Assembly: GCF_019805165.1 (NCBI RefSeq)
Contig: NZ_RWIJ01000017.1
Location: 1-64,000 of the forward strand
Source of the DNA: Azospirillum sp. 412522
GTDB lineage: Bacteria > Pseudomonadota > Alphaproteobacteria > Azospirillales > Azospirillaceae
DNA length: 64,000 bases
Direction: 5' to 3'
The notes beneath the pieces are model-generated. The model was not told the DNA's origin. It worked only from the letters and a program-made list of their open reading frames with translations, and searched no databases. Positions within the stretch are counted from its first letter, which is position 1, and each line of letters starts with the position of its first letter. Both the position numbers and the translations under genes were made by a program. Of this stretch, positions 1 to 8,954 are shown piece after piece.

Positions 1-588
1 GAGGCGGGCGCGGGCGGCGGCGATGCGCCGGCGGTCGCGGCCGAGCGCGTCGAGCCAGCCGGCGGCCTTCAGGCCGAAGGTGGTGGGCAGGGCGTGCTGA
101 AGCCAGGTGCGGGCGACCATCGGCGTCGCGCGGTGGCGGTCGGCGAGGTCGGCCAGACCGTCGGCGAGCGCGGCCAGATCGGCGTCGAGACCGTCGAGGA
201 AACGGCGCAGTTGCAGCATCAGGCCGCTGTCCATGGCGTCCTGGCTGGTGGCGCCCCAATGGACGTAGCGGGAGGATTCCTCGTCGGCGGCCTTCACCGT
301 ACGGGTCAGGTGTTTGACCATCGGGATGGCGGTGTTGCCGGCCAGCGCCGCCTCCGCCCCCAGCGCGGTCAGGTCGTAGAGGTCGGCGCGGCAGGCCGCC
401 GCGATGGCCGGGACCGCGCTGGCGGGGATGACGCCGACCGCCGCCTCCGCCCGCGCCAGCGCCGCCTCGAACTCCAGCATGCCCTGCAGCCTTGCCGTGG
501 GGGAGAAGGCGGCGGCCGCCGCCTCGCTGGTGAAGAGCGGGTCCAGCAATGGATCGGGCAGCGGGTCGGCGTGGCGTGTGGCGGTCAT
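1..588 (-). CDS. pcaB: 3-carboxy-cis,cis-muconate cycloisomerase, N-terminal part (cut by window edge)
   Basis: The frame starts at an ATG (588-586) and stays open for 196 codons to base 1, so the C-terminal half is outside the window. The protein has the aspartase/fumarase superfamily N-terminal layout: an early LFTSEA segment, and the substrate-binding HWGATSQD motif near residue 110 followed by a helical region with TWLQHA. By family knowledge it cycloisomerises beta-carboxy-cis,cis-muconate to gamma-carboxymuconolactone in the cytoplasm, the step after protocatechuate ring cleavage. It is the last gene visible in the pcaIJFDCB operon, 18 bp after pcaC. The HWGATSQD motif plus the pca context separates it from adenylosuccinate lyase and argininosuccinate lyase. 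Confidence 0.93.
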   Translation of the reverse strand, partial: MTATRHADPLPDPLLDPLFTSEAAAAAFSPTARLQGMLEFEAALARAEAAVGVIPASAVPAIAAACRADLYDLTALGAEAALAGNTAIPMVKHLTRTVKAADEESSRYVHWGATSQDAMDSGLMLQLRRFLDGLDADLAALADGLADLADRHRATPMVARTWLQHALPTTFGLKAAGWLDALGRDRRRIAAARARL

Positions 589-606
589 GCGGATCACCCC
601 TTCCTT

Positions 607-1005
607 TCAGCCTTTTTGGGCGTCCTCTTCGTCCATCTCGGCATAGACGGCACGGGCAAGCGCGATGGCGTGGTTTCCGGCGGGGACGCCGGCATAGACG
701 GCGGCTTGCATCAGGATTTCCTTCACCTCGTCGCGGGTGACGCCGGTGTTGCGGGTGGCGCGGATGTGCAGCTTCAGCTCGCCGTCCTTGCCCAGCGCCG
801 CCAGCATGCCGATGGTCAGCATGCTGCGCGTCCGGATGTCCAGCCCCGGCCGGGTCCAGATCTGGCCCCAGGCGGTCTTGGTGATGAATTCCTGGAAGTC
901 GGCGTCGAAACCGGTGGCGCGCTCCAGCGAGCGGTCGACATGGGCGTCGCCGAGGACCGAACGGCGCACCGCCATGCCGCGGTCGTAAAGCTCTTTATCG
1001 TCCAT
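607..1005 (-). CDS. pcaC: 4-carboxymuconolactone decarboxylase
   Basis: A 132-residue protein of normal length for the family. It belongs to the CMD/AhpD fold, with the family segments TRPGLDIRTRSMLTIG and, further on, AAVYAGVPAGNHA, which holds the conserved region around the active site. It decarboxylates gamma-carboxymuconolactone to beta-ketoadipate enol-lactone. A much longer open frame extends upstream, but the ATG at 1005 overlaps the pcaD stop by one base (TGATG), the usual sign of translational coupling, and everything upstream of it is antisense-like shadow of pcaD. The AhpD redox CxxC is absent, as expected for a decarboxylase. Confidence 0.95.
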   Translation of the reverse strand: MDDKELYDRGMAVRRSVLGDAHVDRSLERATGFDADFQEFITKTAWGQIWTRPGLDIRTRSMLTIGMLAALGKDGELKLHIRATRNTGVTRDEVKEILMQAAVYAGVPAGNHAIALARAVYAEMDEEDAQKG

Positions 1006-1802
1006 CACAGGTCCCCCAGGAAGCCGTCGATCAAGGCGGCCAGTTCGGCCGGCTTCTCGACGCCGGGGATATGGGCGGCGCCGGGCAGCAGTTCGAACCG
1101 CGCGCCGGGGATGCCGGCGGCCAGCTCGCGCGCGACGTCGGGCGGGGTGGCGACATCCTCCGCGCCGCAGATCACCAGGGTGGGGGCGGTGATGGCGGCG
1201 TTGGCGGCGCGCAGGTCGGCGTCGCGGATCGCCATGGAACAGCCGACATAGCCGTCCTCGGTGGTGCGGGCGACCATGGCGGTGTAGCCGCGGATCTGGT
1301 CGGGGCGGCCGTCGCGGAATCCTTGCGTGAACCAGCGGGCCATCACCCCGTCGGCGATGGCGCCCATGCCGCGGGCGCGGATGGCGGCGATGCGGTCGGC
1401 CCAGACCGAGGGCGGGCCGATCACGCCGGCGGTGTCGCACAGGATCAGGCCATGCACGCGGGCCGGCGCCTTGACGGCGAGGCGCTGGGCCATCATGCCG
1501 CCGATGGACAGGCCGCAGACATGGGCACGGGCGATGCCGAGCGCGTCGAGCAGGCCGGCGGCGTCGTCGGCGAGGATGTCCATGCTGTAGCCGGAGGTCT
1601 CCGTTACCGGCGTCACCTGGGTCAGGCCGTGGCCGCGCATGTCGTAGCGGAGCACGCGGTAGCGCTGCGACAGGTGCGGCACCACGGCATCCCAGATGTG
1701 GAGGCTGGTGCCGATGGAGTTGGCGAACAGCAGCACCGGCGCGTCGGCCGGGCCGGTCAGGTCATAGTGCTGGGTGATGCCGGCGGCTTCGATGAAGGGC
1801 AT
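1005..1802 (-). CDS. pcaD: 3-oxoadipate enol-lactonase (alpha/beta hydrolase)
   Basis: A 265-residue alpha/beta hydrolase. The nucleophile elbow is GLSIGG with Ser99; the acid lies in CGAEDVATP and the catalytic His in AAHIPG near the C-terminus. The oxyanion-side motif is FANSIGTSLHIWD, typical of PcaD. It hydrolyses beta-ketoadipate enol-lactone to beta-ketoadipate. It sits between pcaF (48 bp gap) and pcaC (1-bp overlap), so it is co-transcribed with both. No C-terminal fusion to PcaC is present, unlike PcaL of actinobacteria; the two remain separate genes here. Confidence 0.95.
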   Translation of the reverse strand: MPFIEAAGITQHYDLTGPADAPVLLFANSIGTSLHIWDAVVPHLSQRYRVLRYDMRGHGLTQVTPVTETSGYSMDILADDAAGLLDALGIARAHVCGLSIGGMMAQRLAVKAPARVHGLILCDTAGVIGPPSVWADRIAAIRARGMGAIADGVMARWFTQGFRDGRPDQIRGYTAMVARTTEDGYVGCSMAIRDADLRAANAAITAPTLVICGAEDVATPPDVARELAAGIPGARFELLPGAAHIPGVEKPAELAALIDGFLGDL

Positions 1803-1850
1803 TGGGGCTGCCTTCGCTTGTTGTGGTGCGGGCGCGGTCGAAGCTTGACG

Positions 1851-3050
<1,200 letters not shown>

Positions 3051-3054
3051 GGTC

Positions 3055-3861
3055 TTATCCTTCCCCGCCAACTTGCCCGTGGGCGGCGGCGGTGCGGGCC
3101 TGGAGGTCGCGCAGGGCGGCGAGCGCGCCGGCATCCGGGATCTCGGTGGTCTTCAGATCGGGCGCAATCTTCAGGTCCCAGCCGGTGGCCGCCTTCACCT
3201 GCTCCACCGTCACGCCGGGGTGGATGCTGGTCAGGGTCAGCTCCTTGGTCACCGGATCGGGAGTGAGGATGCCGAGGTCGGTGATGACCGCGGTCGGCCC
3301 GGCGCCGGGGATGCCGGCCCTGGCCCGCGCGTCCCCGCCGTCGAGATATCCCGCCGAGGTGACGAAGGGCAGCTTGGCGACGAAGGCCTTCGGACTCTGC
3401 TTGAGGACGATGAAGACCTCCTTGGCCTGGGAGGCGATCTCCGGCGCGCCGCCGGCACCGGGCAGCCGCACCTTGGGCGCGTCGTAGGGGCCGATGATGG
3501 TGGTGTTGATGTTGGCGAAGCGGTCGACCTGGGCGGCGCCGAGGAAGCCGACGTCGATCCGCCCGCCCTGCAGCCAGTAGCGGAAGATCTCCGGCGTGCC
3601 GACCACGGTGTCGGCGGTGAGCGCGAGATCGCCGTCGCCGATCGACAGCGGCAGCACCGTCGGCTTGGCGCCGATGGGGCCGGATTCATAGATCAGCACC
3701 ACGTCCGGCGCATGGGTCAGCCGGGCGAGGTTGGCGGCGGTCGAGGGCAGGCCGATGCCGACGAAGCAGACGGTGCCGTCCTTCAGCAGGCGGCTGGCCG
3801 CCACCGTCATGATCTCGGTCGCGGTGAAATCGAGAGTTTCGGCGTTGGTTCCGGCCGGCAT
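3055..3861 (-). CDS. pcaJ: 3-oxoadipate CoA-transferase, subunit B
   Basis: About 268 residues. It looks like the B subunit of the CatIJ/PcaIJ type of CoA-transferase, with the YESGPIGAKP segment matching the active-site Glu region (ESG) of the family, then IGDGDLA and the conserved LGAAQVDRFANINTT stretch. With subunit A it transfers CoA from succinyl-CoA to 3-oxoadipate. The ATG at 3861 overlaps the subunit A stop (TGATG); a GTG one codon earlier (3864) is the only other close start. The long 268 + 286 residue subunit sizes point to the Pseudomonas knackmussii CatIJ-like lineage rather than the shorter P. putida PcaIJ. The symbol follows pathway role; catJ is equally defensible. Confidence 0.88.
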   Translation of the reverse strand: MPAGTNAETLDFTATEIMTVAASRLLKDGTVCFVGIGLPSTAANLARLTHAPDVVLIYESGPIGAKPTVLPLSIGDGDLALTADTVVGTPEIFRYWLQGGRIDVGFLGAAQVDRFANINTTIIGPYDAPKVRLPGAGGAPEIASQAKEVFIVLKQSPKAFVAKLPFVTSAGYLDGGDARARAGIPGAGPTAVITDLGILTPDPVTKELTLTSIHPGVTVEQVKAATGWDLKIAPDLKTTEIPDAGALAALRDLQARTAAAHGQVGGEG

Positions 3862-4721
3862 CACGCGGTCTCCTTCATGCTTTCGGCCAGCACGCGGCGG
3901 AAGCCGGCGAAGTCGTCGGTATCGAGGACATGGCGCTGCATCCAGGCCAGGAAGGTCTCGCGCGAGCGGGCGATGGGGTCCCAGGCCTTGTAGAAGCGGT
4001 TGTCGCGCTCCGAATAGCCCTGGGCGTAGGACGGATAGGCGCCGCCGGGAACCGGGCAGACGGCGGAGACCGCCCAGGTCGGCAGCACGCAGGCGTTGGG
4101 CGGGGCCTCCAGGTCGTCGACGATCTCCTCGACCGTGACGATGGAGCGCTTGGCGGCCAGCACCGCCTCCTTCTGCACGCCGAGGATGCCCCAGATCAGG
4201 ACATTGCCGCGGCGGTCGGCCTTCTGGGCGTGGATCACCGTCACGTCGGGGAGGACGGAGGGGATGGCGGCCAGCTTCTCACCCGTAAAGGGGCATTCGA
4301 CGAACCGGATGTTCGGGTTGACCTTCGGCAGGTCGGAGCCGGTGTAGCCGCGCAGCAGGGCGAAGGGCAGGTTGGAGGCACCGGCGACATAGGCGTTCGC
4401 CATGCCGGCGTGGCTGTGCTCCTCGACGGCGAGCCGCTGCGGCCAGCCCTGTTCGACCGCGTCGCGGAAGCGGTGGAGGGAGCCGACGCCGGGATTGCCG
4501 CCCCAGGAGAAGATCAGCTTCGCGGCGCAGCCCATGCCGATCATCTGGTCGTAGATCAGGTCCGGCGTCATGCGCACCAGCGTCAGCTCGCGCCGGCCCT
4601 GCCGGATGATCTCGTGACCGGCGGCATGGGGAATCAGGTGGGTGAACCCTTCCAGGGCGACCGTGTCGCCGTCGTGCACGAGGCTCGCCACCGCCTCGCG
4701 CAGGGGGGTGATCTTCGCCAT
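3861..4721 (-). CDS. pcaI: 3-oxoadipate CoA-transferase, subunit A
   Basis: A 286-residue CoA-transferase A subunit and the first gene of the pca operon. The N-terminus has DGDTVALEGFTHLIPHAAGHE, followed by DLIYDQMIGMGCAAKLIFSWGG, the typical CatI-like glycine-rich substrate region. The ATG at 4721 follows an excellent Shine-Dalgarno GGGAGG seven bases upstream, whereas the earlier in-frame start near 4787 lies inside the promoter and has no ribosome site. Together with PcaJ it forms beta-ketoadipyl-CoA. The PcaR-like palindrome at 4736-4750 lies just upstream of the ribosome site. The partner gene order IJFDCB is compact, with gaps of 48 bp or less. Confidence 0.9.
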   Translation of the reverse strand: MAKITPLREAVASLVHDGDTVALEGFTHLIPHAAGHEIIRQGRRELTLVRMTPDLIYDQMIGMGCAAKLIFSWGGNPGVGSLHRFRDAVEQGWPQRLAVEEHSHAGMANAYVAGASNLPFALLRGYTGSDLPKVNPNIRFVECPFTGEKLAAIPSVLPDVTVIHAQKADRRGNVLIWGILGVQKEAVLAAKRSIVTVEEIVDDLEAPPNACVLPTWAVSAVCPVPGGAYPSYAQGYSERDNRFYKAWDPIARSRETFLAWMQRHVLDTDDFAGFRRVLAESMKETA

Positions 4722-4735
4722 ATGACCTCCCGAAT

Positions 4736-4750
4736 GTGCGAAAATCGCAC
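4736..4750. promoter_or_regulatory. PcaR-like operator 1 (palindrome at the pcaI leader)
   Basis: GTGCGAAAATCGCAC is a perfect palindrome in its 5-bp arms with an AAAAT centre. It matches the IclR-family PcaR site known from Pseudomonas putida, GTTCGATAATCGCAC as I recall it, at 13 of 15 positions. It sits 15 bp upstream of the pcaI start codon. The surrounding 4722-5073 interval is a 352-bp divergent control region markedly richer in A/T than the genes around it; apart from the three operators and two promoter-like elements listed separately, I see no gene in it. Confidence 0.6.
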
Positions 4751-4794
4751 AATTAATTGCCTTTACGCACAGATTGGCGAGTGGCACAGGGTGC

Positions 4795-4800
4795 TGTCAA
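4795..4800 (-). promoter_or_regulatory. Candidate -35 element of the pca operon
   Basis: On the minus strand this reads TTGACA, a perfect sigma-70 -35 hexamer. Downstream, 18 bp away, CAATCT (4776-4771) is a poor -10, as expected for a promoter that needs an activator. The implied start near 4764 would place operator 2 at about -64 and operator 1 about 20 bp downstream. The -10 assignment is uncertain. Confidence 0.4.
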
Positions 4801-4820
4801 GGTCGAAAATGGCACTATGT

Positions 4821-4835
4821 GCGCGATAATCGCCC
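4821..4835. promoter_or_regulatory. PcaR-like operator 2
   Basis: GCGCGATAATCGCCC carries the intact CGATAATCG core of the PcaR consensus and matches it at 12 of 15 positions. It is centred about 64 bp upstream of the inferred pca transcription start, a normal activator position. It lies between the pca and liv promoters. Confidence 0.55.
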
Positions 4836-4930
4836 ATATTGCGCCGCAATATGAGAAATATCTTTGGATGAAGCTAAAAGAATACGAGAAAACATTGGAA
4901 AATCAGACTGTTATAGAAGGGATCAAGTTT

Positions 4931-4945
4931 GTGCGATTAAAGAAC
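4931..4945. promoter_or_regulatory. PcaR-like operator 3 (liv side)
   Basis: Read on the minus strand it is GTTCTTTAATCGCAC, matching the PcaR consensus GTTCGATAATCGCAC at 13 of 15 positions. Its centre lies about 62 bp upstream of the inferred liv transcription start near 5000, mirroring the position of operator 2 relative to the pca promoter. This suggests that one regulator controls both directions. Confidence 0.5.
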
Positions 4946-4964
4946 GTATCGTCAGGTACCGCAG

Positions 4965-4993
4965 TTGACGCTTCGGCCATCCCTCAGTACGGT
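4965..4993 (+). promoter_or_regulatory. Candidate promoter of the Liv-type transporter operon
   Basis: TTGACG (4965-4970) and TACGGT (4988-4993) are separated by exactly 17 bp. The -35 is near consensus and the -10 keeps TA and the final T only. The implied transcript would have a leader of about 75 bases before the ATG at 5074. Seen by eye only. Confidence 0.4.
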
Positions 4994-5073
4994 TGGCGGA
5001 ACAGTAATGACCGGGACACAATGACTGGGACCAGGAGTCCCGGCACCGGCATTGGTCACATATGGGAGGGACG

Positions 5074-6261
5074 ATGACGAAGACTCTGCGCAACGCGCTG
5101 CTGGGTGCGGCGTTCGGTCTGGCGCTGGCGGCCGGTCCGGCCGGGGCCGCCACCATCAAGGTCGGCGTCGTGGCGCCCTTCTCCGGGCCGTTCGGCGTGG
5201 TGGGCAAGAGCTTCAAGGAGGCCATCGAGGTCTATCAGGCCGAACATGGCAAGACCGTCGGCAACGACACGGTGGAGTTCGTCTACAAGGACCTCGACCA
5301 GGCGAACCCGGCCCAAAGCAAGGCGCTGTCGCAGGAACTGATCGTCAAGGAGAAGGTGTCCTTTCTCGCCGGCTATTTCTTCACGCCGGACGCCCTGGCC
5401 GTCGCCCCGCTGATCGACGAGGCCAACATCCCCTGCGTGATCTTCAACGCCGCGACCTCCGCCATCACGGAGAAGTCGCCGCGCTATGTCCGCACCTCCT
5501 TCACCCTGTGGCAGAACACGGTGCCGCTGGCCGAACATATGGCCAAGCAGGGCATCAGGAAGGCGGTGTCGGCGGTCAGCGACTATGGCCCCGGCATCGA
5601 CGGCGAGGCCGCCTTCAAGACCACCTTCGAGAAGAATGGCGGCGCGGTGGTGGACAGCATCCGCATGCCGCTGAAGTCCGCCGACTTCGCCCCCTTCATG
5701 CAGCGGATCAAGGATTCGGGTGCCGAGGCCGTCTATGCCTTCCTGCCGGCCGGGCCGGCGACGCTGGCCTTCGCCAAGGCCTTCAACGACACCGGGCTGC
5801 GGGCGGCGGGCATCAAGTTTTTCGGTCCCGGCGACCTGACCCAGGAACCGGACCTGCCGGCGCTGGGCGACGCGGCGACGGGCATCACCACCAGCTTCAA
5901 CTACAGCCGGGCGCATGATTCGGCGATGAACAAGGCCTTCGTCGCCAGGCACAAGGAGATGTTCGGGTCGTACGACACCGTCACCTTCACCTCGGTCGGC
6001 GCCTATGACGGCACGCATGTCATCTACCAGATGATCAAGAATGCCGGCGGCGGCAGGATCGACGGGGCCAAGGCGGTGGAATCGGTGAAGGGCATGAGCT
6101 GGGAAAGCCCGCGCGGCCCCCTGACCATCGATCCCGACAGCCGCCACGTCACCCAGACGATCTATCTGCGGACCGTCGAGAAGGTCGACGGCAAATTGGA
6201 GAATGTCGAGAAGCAGTCGTTCCCGAAGCAGCCGGACTATGGGTACAAGTTGGCGAAGTAG
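5074..6261 (+). CDS. Liv-type ABC transporter, periplasmic aromatic-acid/amino-acid binding protein
   Basis: A 395-residue type I periplasmic binding protein. It has an N-terminal signal peptide (KTLRNALLGAAFGLALAAG, cleavage near AGA-ATI) and then the family start IKVGVVAPFSGPFGVVGKSF. The start at 5074 is chosen because GGGAGGG lies just upstream; an ATG four codons earlier would overlap that site. The LivK family binds branched amino acids, but many members bind aromatic acids or lignin monomers. Its position divergent from the pca operon and next to PcaR-like sites makes an aromatic acid or beta-ketoadipate-type ligand the better guess (inference). It begins a five-gene transporter operon. 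Confidence 0.85.
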   Translation: MTKTLRNALLGAAFGLALAAGPAGAATIKVGVVAPFSGPFGVVGKSFKEAIEVYQAEHGKTVGNDTVEFVYKDLDQANPAQSKALSQELIVKEKVSFLAGYFFTPDALAVAPLIDEANIPCVIFNAATSAITEKSPRYVRTSFTLWQNTVPLAEHMAKQGIRKAVSAVSDYGPGIDGEAAFKTTFEKNGGAVVDSIRMPLKSADFAPFMQRIKDSGAEAVYAFLPAGPATLAFAKAFNDTGLRAAGIKFFGPGDLTQEPDLPALGDAATGITTSFNYSRAHDSAMNKAFVARHKEMFGSYDTVTFTSVGAYDGTHVIYQMIKNAGGGRIDGAKAVESVKGMSWESPRGPLTIDPDSRHVTQTIYLRTVEKVDGKLENVEKQSFPKQPDYGYKLAK

Positions 6262-6310
6262 GGAGGTAGCCTGAGGCCGCCACCGTAAACGGGCCGGACG
6301 GACGCACATC

Positions 6311-7180
6311 ATGGAAACCATGTTCGGGATCGCCGTCGACGGGGTCGCCTACGGCATGATCCTCTTCATCATCTCCGTCGGGCTGTCGGTGACGCTGGGG
6401 CTGATGCGGGTGGTCAATCTGGCGCATGGCGCCTTCGCCATGGTCGGCGGCTATGTCGCCTCCTATGCCGCGCAGAACGCCGGGCTGCCCTATGGGCTGG
6501 CGCTGGTCGTGGCGGTGGCGCTGACGGTGCTGGCGACCCTGCCGCTGGAACGGCTGCTGTACCGCCGCATCTACGGCTCGGCCAACGAGCTGGCGCAGGT
6601 GCTGCTGACCATCGGCCTGACCTTCGTCATCGTCGCCGGCATCAACTACCTGTTCGGCCCGACGCTGAAACGCATTCCGCTGCCCGAGATGCTGACCGGC
6701 ACGGTGGAACTGGGGCCGAAGGCGATCCCGACCCACCGCGCCTTCGTGATCGGCGCCGGGGCGGCGACGCTCCTGGGGCTATGGTGGCTGCTGGAGCGCA
6801 CCGATTTCGGCATCCGGCTGCGCGCGGCGGTCGATGACCCCGCCATGGCGGCGGCGTTGGGCATCCGGACCGAACGGCTCTATCTGGCGACCTTCGCGCT
6901 CGGCACCGGGCTGGCGGCGCTGGGCGGCGTGCTGGGGGCGGAACTGCTGCCGCTGGAGCCCTATTACGCCATCCGCTACATCGTGCTGTTCCTGGCGGTG
7001 GTGGCGGTCGGCGGGGCCGGCAGCATCTTCGGCTCGGCGGCGGCGGCGCTGGCGCTGGGCATCGTCGACACCGCCGGCAAATACCTGATCCCGAATTTCG
7101 GCGAGTTCTTCTTCTACGTCGCGCTGATCCTGATCCTCTTCCGCTGGCCCCACGGCTTCTTCAAGGGGAGGGCGGCATGA
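6311..7180 (+). CDS. Liv-type ABC transporter permease 1 (LivH-like)
   Basis: A 289-residue inner-membrane permease of BPD_transp_2 type. Hydrophobic segments run through the whole protein, starting with DGVAYGMILFIISVGLSVTLGLMRVVNLAHGAFAMVGGYV; the NLAHG stretch is the hallmark of LivH permeases. The cytoplasmic EAA-like loop is in TDFGIRLRAAVDDPAMAAALGI. It follows the binding-protein gene by 49 bp and overlaps the next permease by 4 bp (ATGA). It forms the translocation pore with the second permease. Substrate as discussed for the binding protein. Confidence 0.9.
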   Translation: METMFGIAVDGVAYGMILFIISVGLSVTLGLMRVVNLAHGAFAMVGGYVASYAAQNAGLPYGLALVVAVALTVLATLPLERLLYRRIYGSANELAQVLLTIGLTFVIVAGINYLFGPTLKRIPLPEMLTGTVELGPKAIPTHRAFVIGAGAATLLGLWWLLERTDFGIRLRAAVDDPAMAAALGIRTERLYLATFALGTGLAALGGVLGAELLPLEPYYAIRYIVLFLAVVAVGGAGSIFGSAAAALALGIVDTAGKYLIPNFGEFFFYVALILILFRWPHGFFKGRAA

Positions 7181-8202
7181 CGAGCGTCGCCGAGCGGCCC
7201 GACCCGATGACCGACCCGATGAGCCGACACACCCCGCCGGCGGCCCGCCGCGATCTCGGCTGGATCGGCATTCCGCTGGTCGCGGCGGTCGGGCTGGCCG
7301 CCTACTGGCTGCTGCCGGACGATCTGGCGCTGCTGACCCGCATCGCCGCCTCGGCGCTGTTCGTGCTGTCGCTCGACCTCGTGCTCGGCTATGGCGGGAT
7401 CGCCACGCTGGGGCAGGCGGCGATGTTCGGCACCGGCGCCTATGCCGCCGGCATCGTCGCGGTCAACTGGAACAGCGACCCCTTCGTCATGCTGGCGGCC
7501 GGCGGACTGGCCGGCGGGCTGGTCGCGCTTGTCACCGGCGCCCTGATCCTGCATGCGCGCGGCCTGACCCTGCTGATGCTGACCATCGCCGTCGGGCAGA
7601 TCGTGCAGGAGGTCGCCAACAAGGCTCGGGACTGGACCGGCGGCAGCGACGGGCTGTCGGGCATCGATCCGGCGCCGGTGCTGGGGCTGTTCCGCTTCGA
7701 CATGTTCGGCCGCACCTCCTACCTGTTCGCGCTGGCGGTGCTGGTGGCCGGGCTGATGGTGGCGCGGCGGATCGTGCGCTCGCCCTTCGGGCTGGCCTGC
7801 CGGGGGGTTAGGGAGGATCCGCTGCGGATCTCCGCCATCGGCGGCTCGCCGAAATCCTATCTGGTGGCGCTCTATGGCGTGGCCGGGGTGTTCGCCGGGG
7901 TGGCGGGGGCGCTGACCGCGGTGACCAGCGGCATCGTCGGGCTGGACAGCGCCGGCTTCCCCTGGTCGGCGGAGGCGCTGGTGATGCTGGTGCTGGGCGG
8001 CACCGGGCGCCTCTATGGCGCGGTGATCGGCACGGCGGCCTTCATGGGCATCCACCATGTCCTGGCCGCCAGCGACCCCTTCCATTGGATGGGCTTCATC
8101 GGCCTGTTCCTGATCGGCATCGTCCTGTTCCTGCCCGGCGGAATCGCGTCGGGTTTCGAGCGGCTGGGCGCGCTGCTGCGCGGGAAGGAGAACCGGGCAT
8201 GA
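7177..8202 (+). CDS. Liv-type ABC transporter permease 2 (LivM-like)
   Basis: A 341-residue inner-membrane permease. A hydrophilic N-terminus of about 22 residues precedes the first membrane segment. It has LVLGYGGIATLGQAAMFGTGAYAAGI, the LivM signature, then SPFGLACRGVREDPLRISAIGGSPKSYLV, the coupling loop that contacts the ATPase, and GGTGRLYGAVIG near the end. The start overlaps the upstream permease stop and its own stop overlaps the ATPase start by 4 bp, so translation is probably coupled along the operon. It pairs with the LivH-like subunit. Confidence 0.9.
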   Translation: MTSVAERPDPMTDPMSRHTPPAARRDLGWIGIPLVAAVGLAAYWLLPDDLALLTRIAASALFVLSLDLVLGYGGIATLGQAAMFGTGAYAAGIVAVNWNSDPFVMLAAGGLAGGLVALVTGALILHARGLTLLMLTIAVGQIVQEVANKARDWTGGSDGLSGIDPAPVLGLFRFDMFGRTSYLFALAVLVAGLMVARRIVRSPFGLACRGVREDPLRISAIGGSPKSYLVALYGVAGVFAGVAGALTAVTSGIVGLDSAGFPWSAEALVMLVLGGTGRLYGAVIGTAAFMGIHHVLAASDPFHWMGFIGLFLIGIVLFLPGGIASGFERLGALLRGKENRA

Positions 8203-8954
8203 CGAAGCTTCTTGAGGTCGAGGGGCTGAGCAAGAACTTCGGCGGCCTCCAGGTGTCGTCCGACATCAGCATGACGCTGAACGCCGGCGACCGCTGCGCC
8301 CTGATCGGGCCGAACGGGGCGGGCAAGACGACCTTCGTCAACCTCGTCACCGGGGTGATCCCGCCCAGCGCCGGCACCATCCGGCTGGACGGCCAAGACA
8401 TCACGAAACTGCCGGCGGCGGAGCGGGTGCGGCTGGGGCTGATCCGCAGCTTCCAGGTGGCGCGGCTGTTCAAGTCGATGACGGTGCGCGAGCATCTGGA
8501 ACTGGCCGTCCTCCAGCGCGGCCGCCGCACCTTCCGCCTGTTCGCCAATGTCGCCAAGGTGGCCGGGCTGGCCGACGAGGTGGCGGGGCTGCTCGACACC
8601 ATGGGGCTGAGCCAGGTGGCGCACACGGCGGTCGGCTCGCTGGCCTACGGGCAGCAGCGGCTGCTGGAGATCGCGCTGGCGCTCGCCATGAAGCCGAAGG
8701 TGCTGATCCTGGACGAGCCGGCGGCCGGCGTGCCCCATTCGGAAAGCCAGCGCATCCTCGACGCCATCGACCGGCTGCCCAGGGAACTGGCGGTGCTGAT
8801 GATCGAGCACGACATGGATCTGGTGTTCCGCTTCGCCAGGACCATCGTCGTGCTGGCGCAGGGACGGCTGCTGTGCAGCGGCACCGCCAGGGAGATCGTC
8901 GCCGACCCGCGCGTGCGCGAGGTCTATCTGGGGAGCCGCGCCGATGCCCACTGA
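8199..8954 (+). CDS. Liv-type ABC transporter ATPase 1 (LivG-like)
   Basis: A 251-residue ABC ATPase. Walker A is GPNGAGKTT, the LivG-type region RLGLIRSFQVARLFKSMTVREHLELAVL follows, and Walker B is LILDEPAAGVPHSES. The signature motif reads LAYGQQRLLEIA, the usual Liv-family variant of LSGGQ. The ATG at 8199 overlaps the permease stop (ATGA); upstream codons in the same frame are inside the permease gene. It powers import with the second ATPase. The Liv-type signature and order H-M-G-F fix the family beyond doubt; the substrate is inferred. Confidence 0.92.
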   Translation: MTKLLEVEGLSKNFGGLQVSSDISMTLNAGDRCALIGPNGAGKTTFVNLVTGVIPPSAGTIRLDGQDITKLPAAERVRLGLIRSFQVARLFKSMTVREHLELAVLQRGRRTFRLFANVAKVAGLADEVAGLLDTMGLSQVAHTAVGSLAYGQQRLLEIALALAMKPKVLILDEPAAGVPHSESQRILDAIDRLPRELAVLMIEHDMDLVFRFARTIVVLAQGRLLCSGTAREIVADPRVREVYLGSRADAH

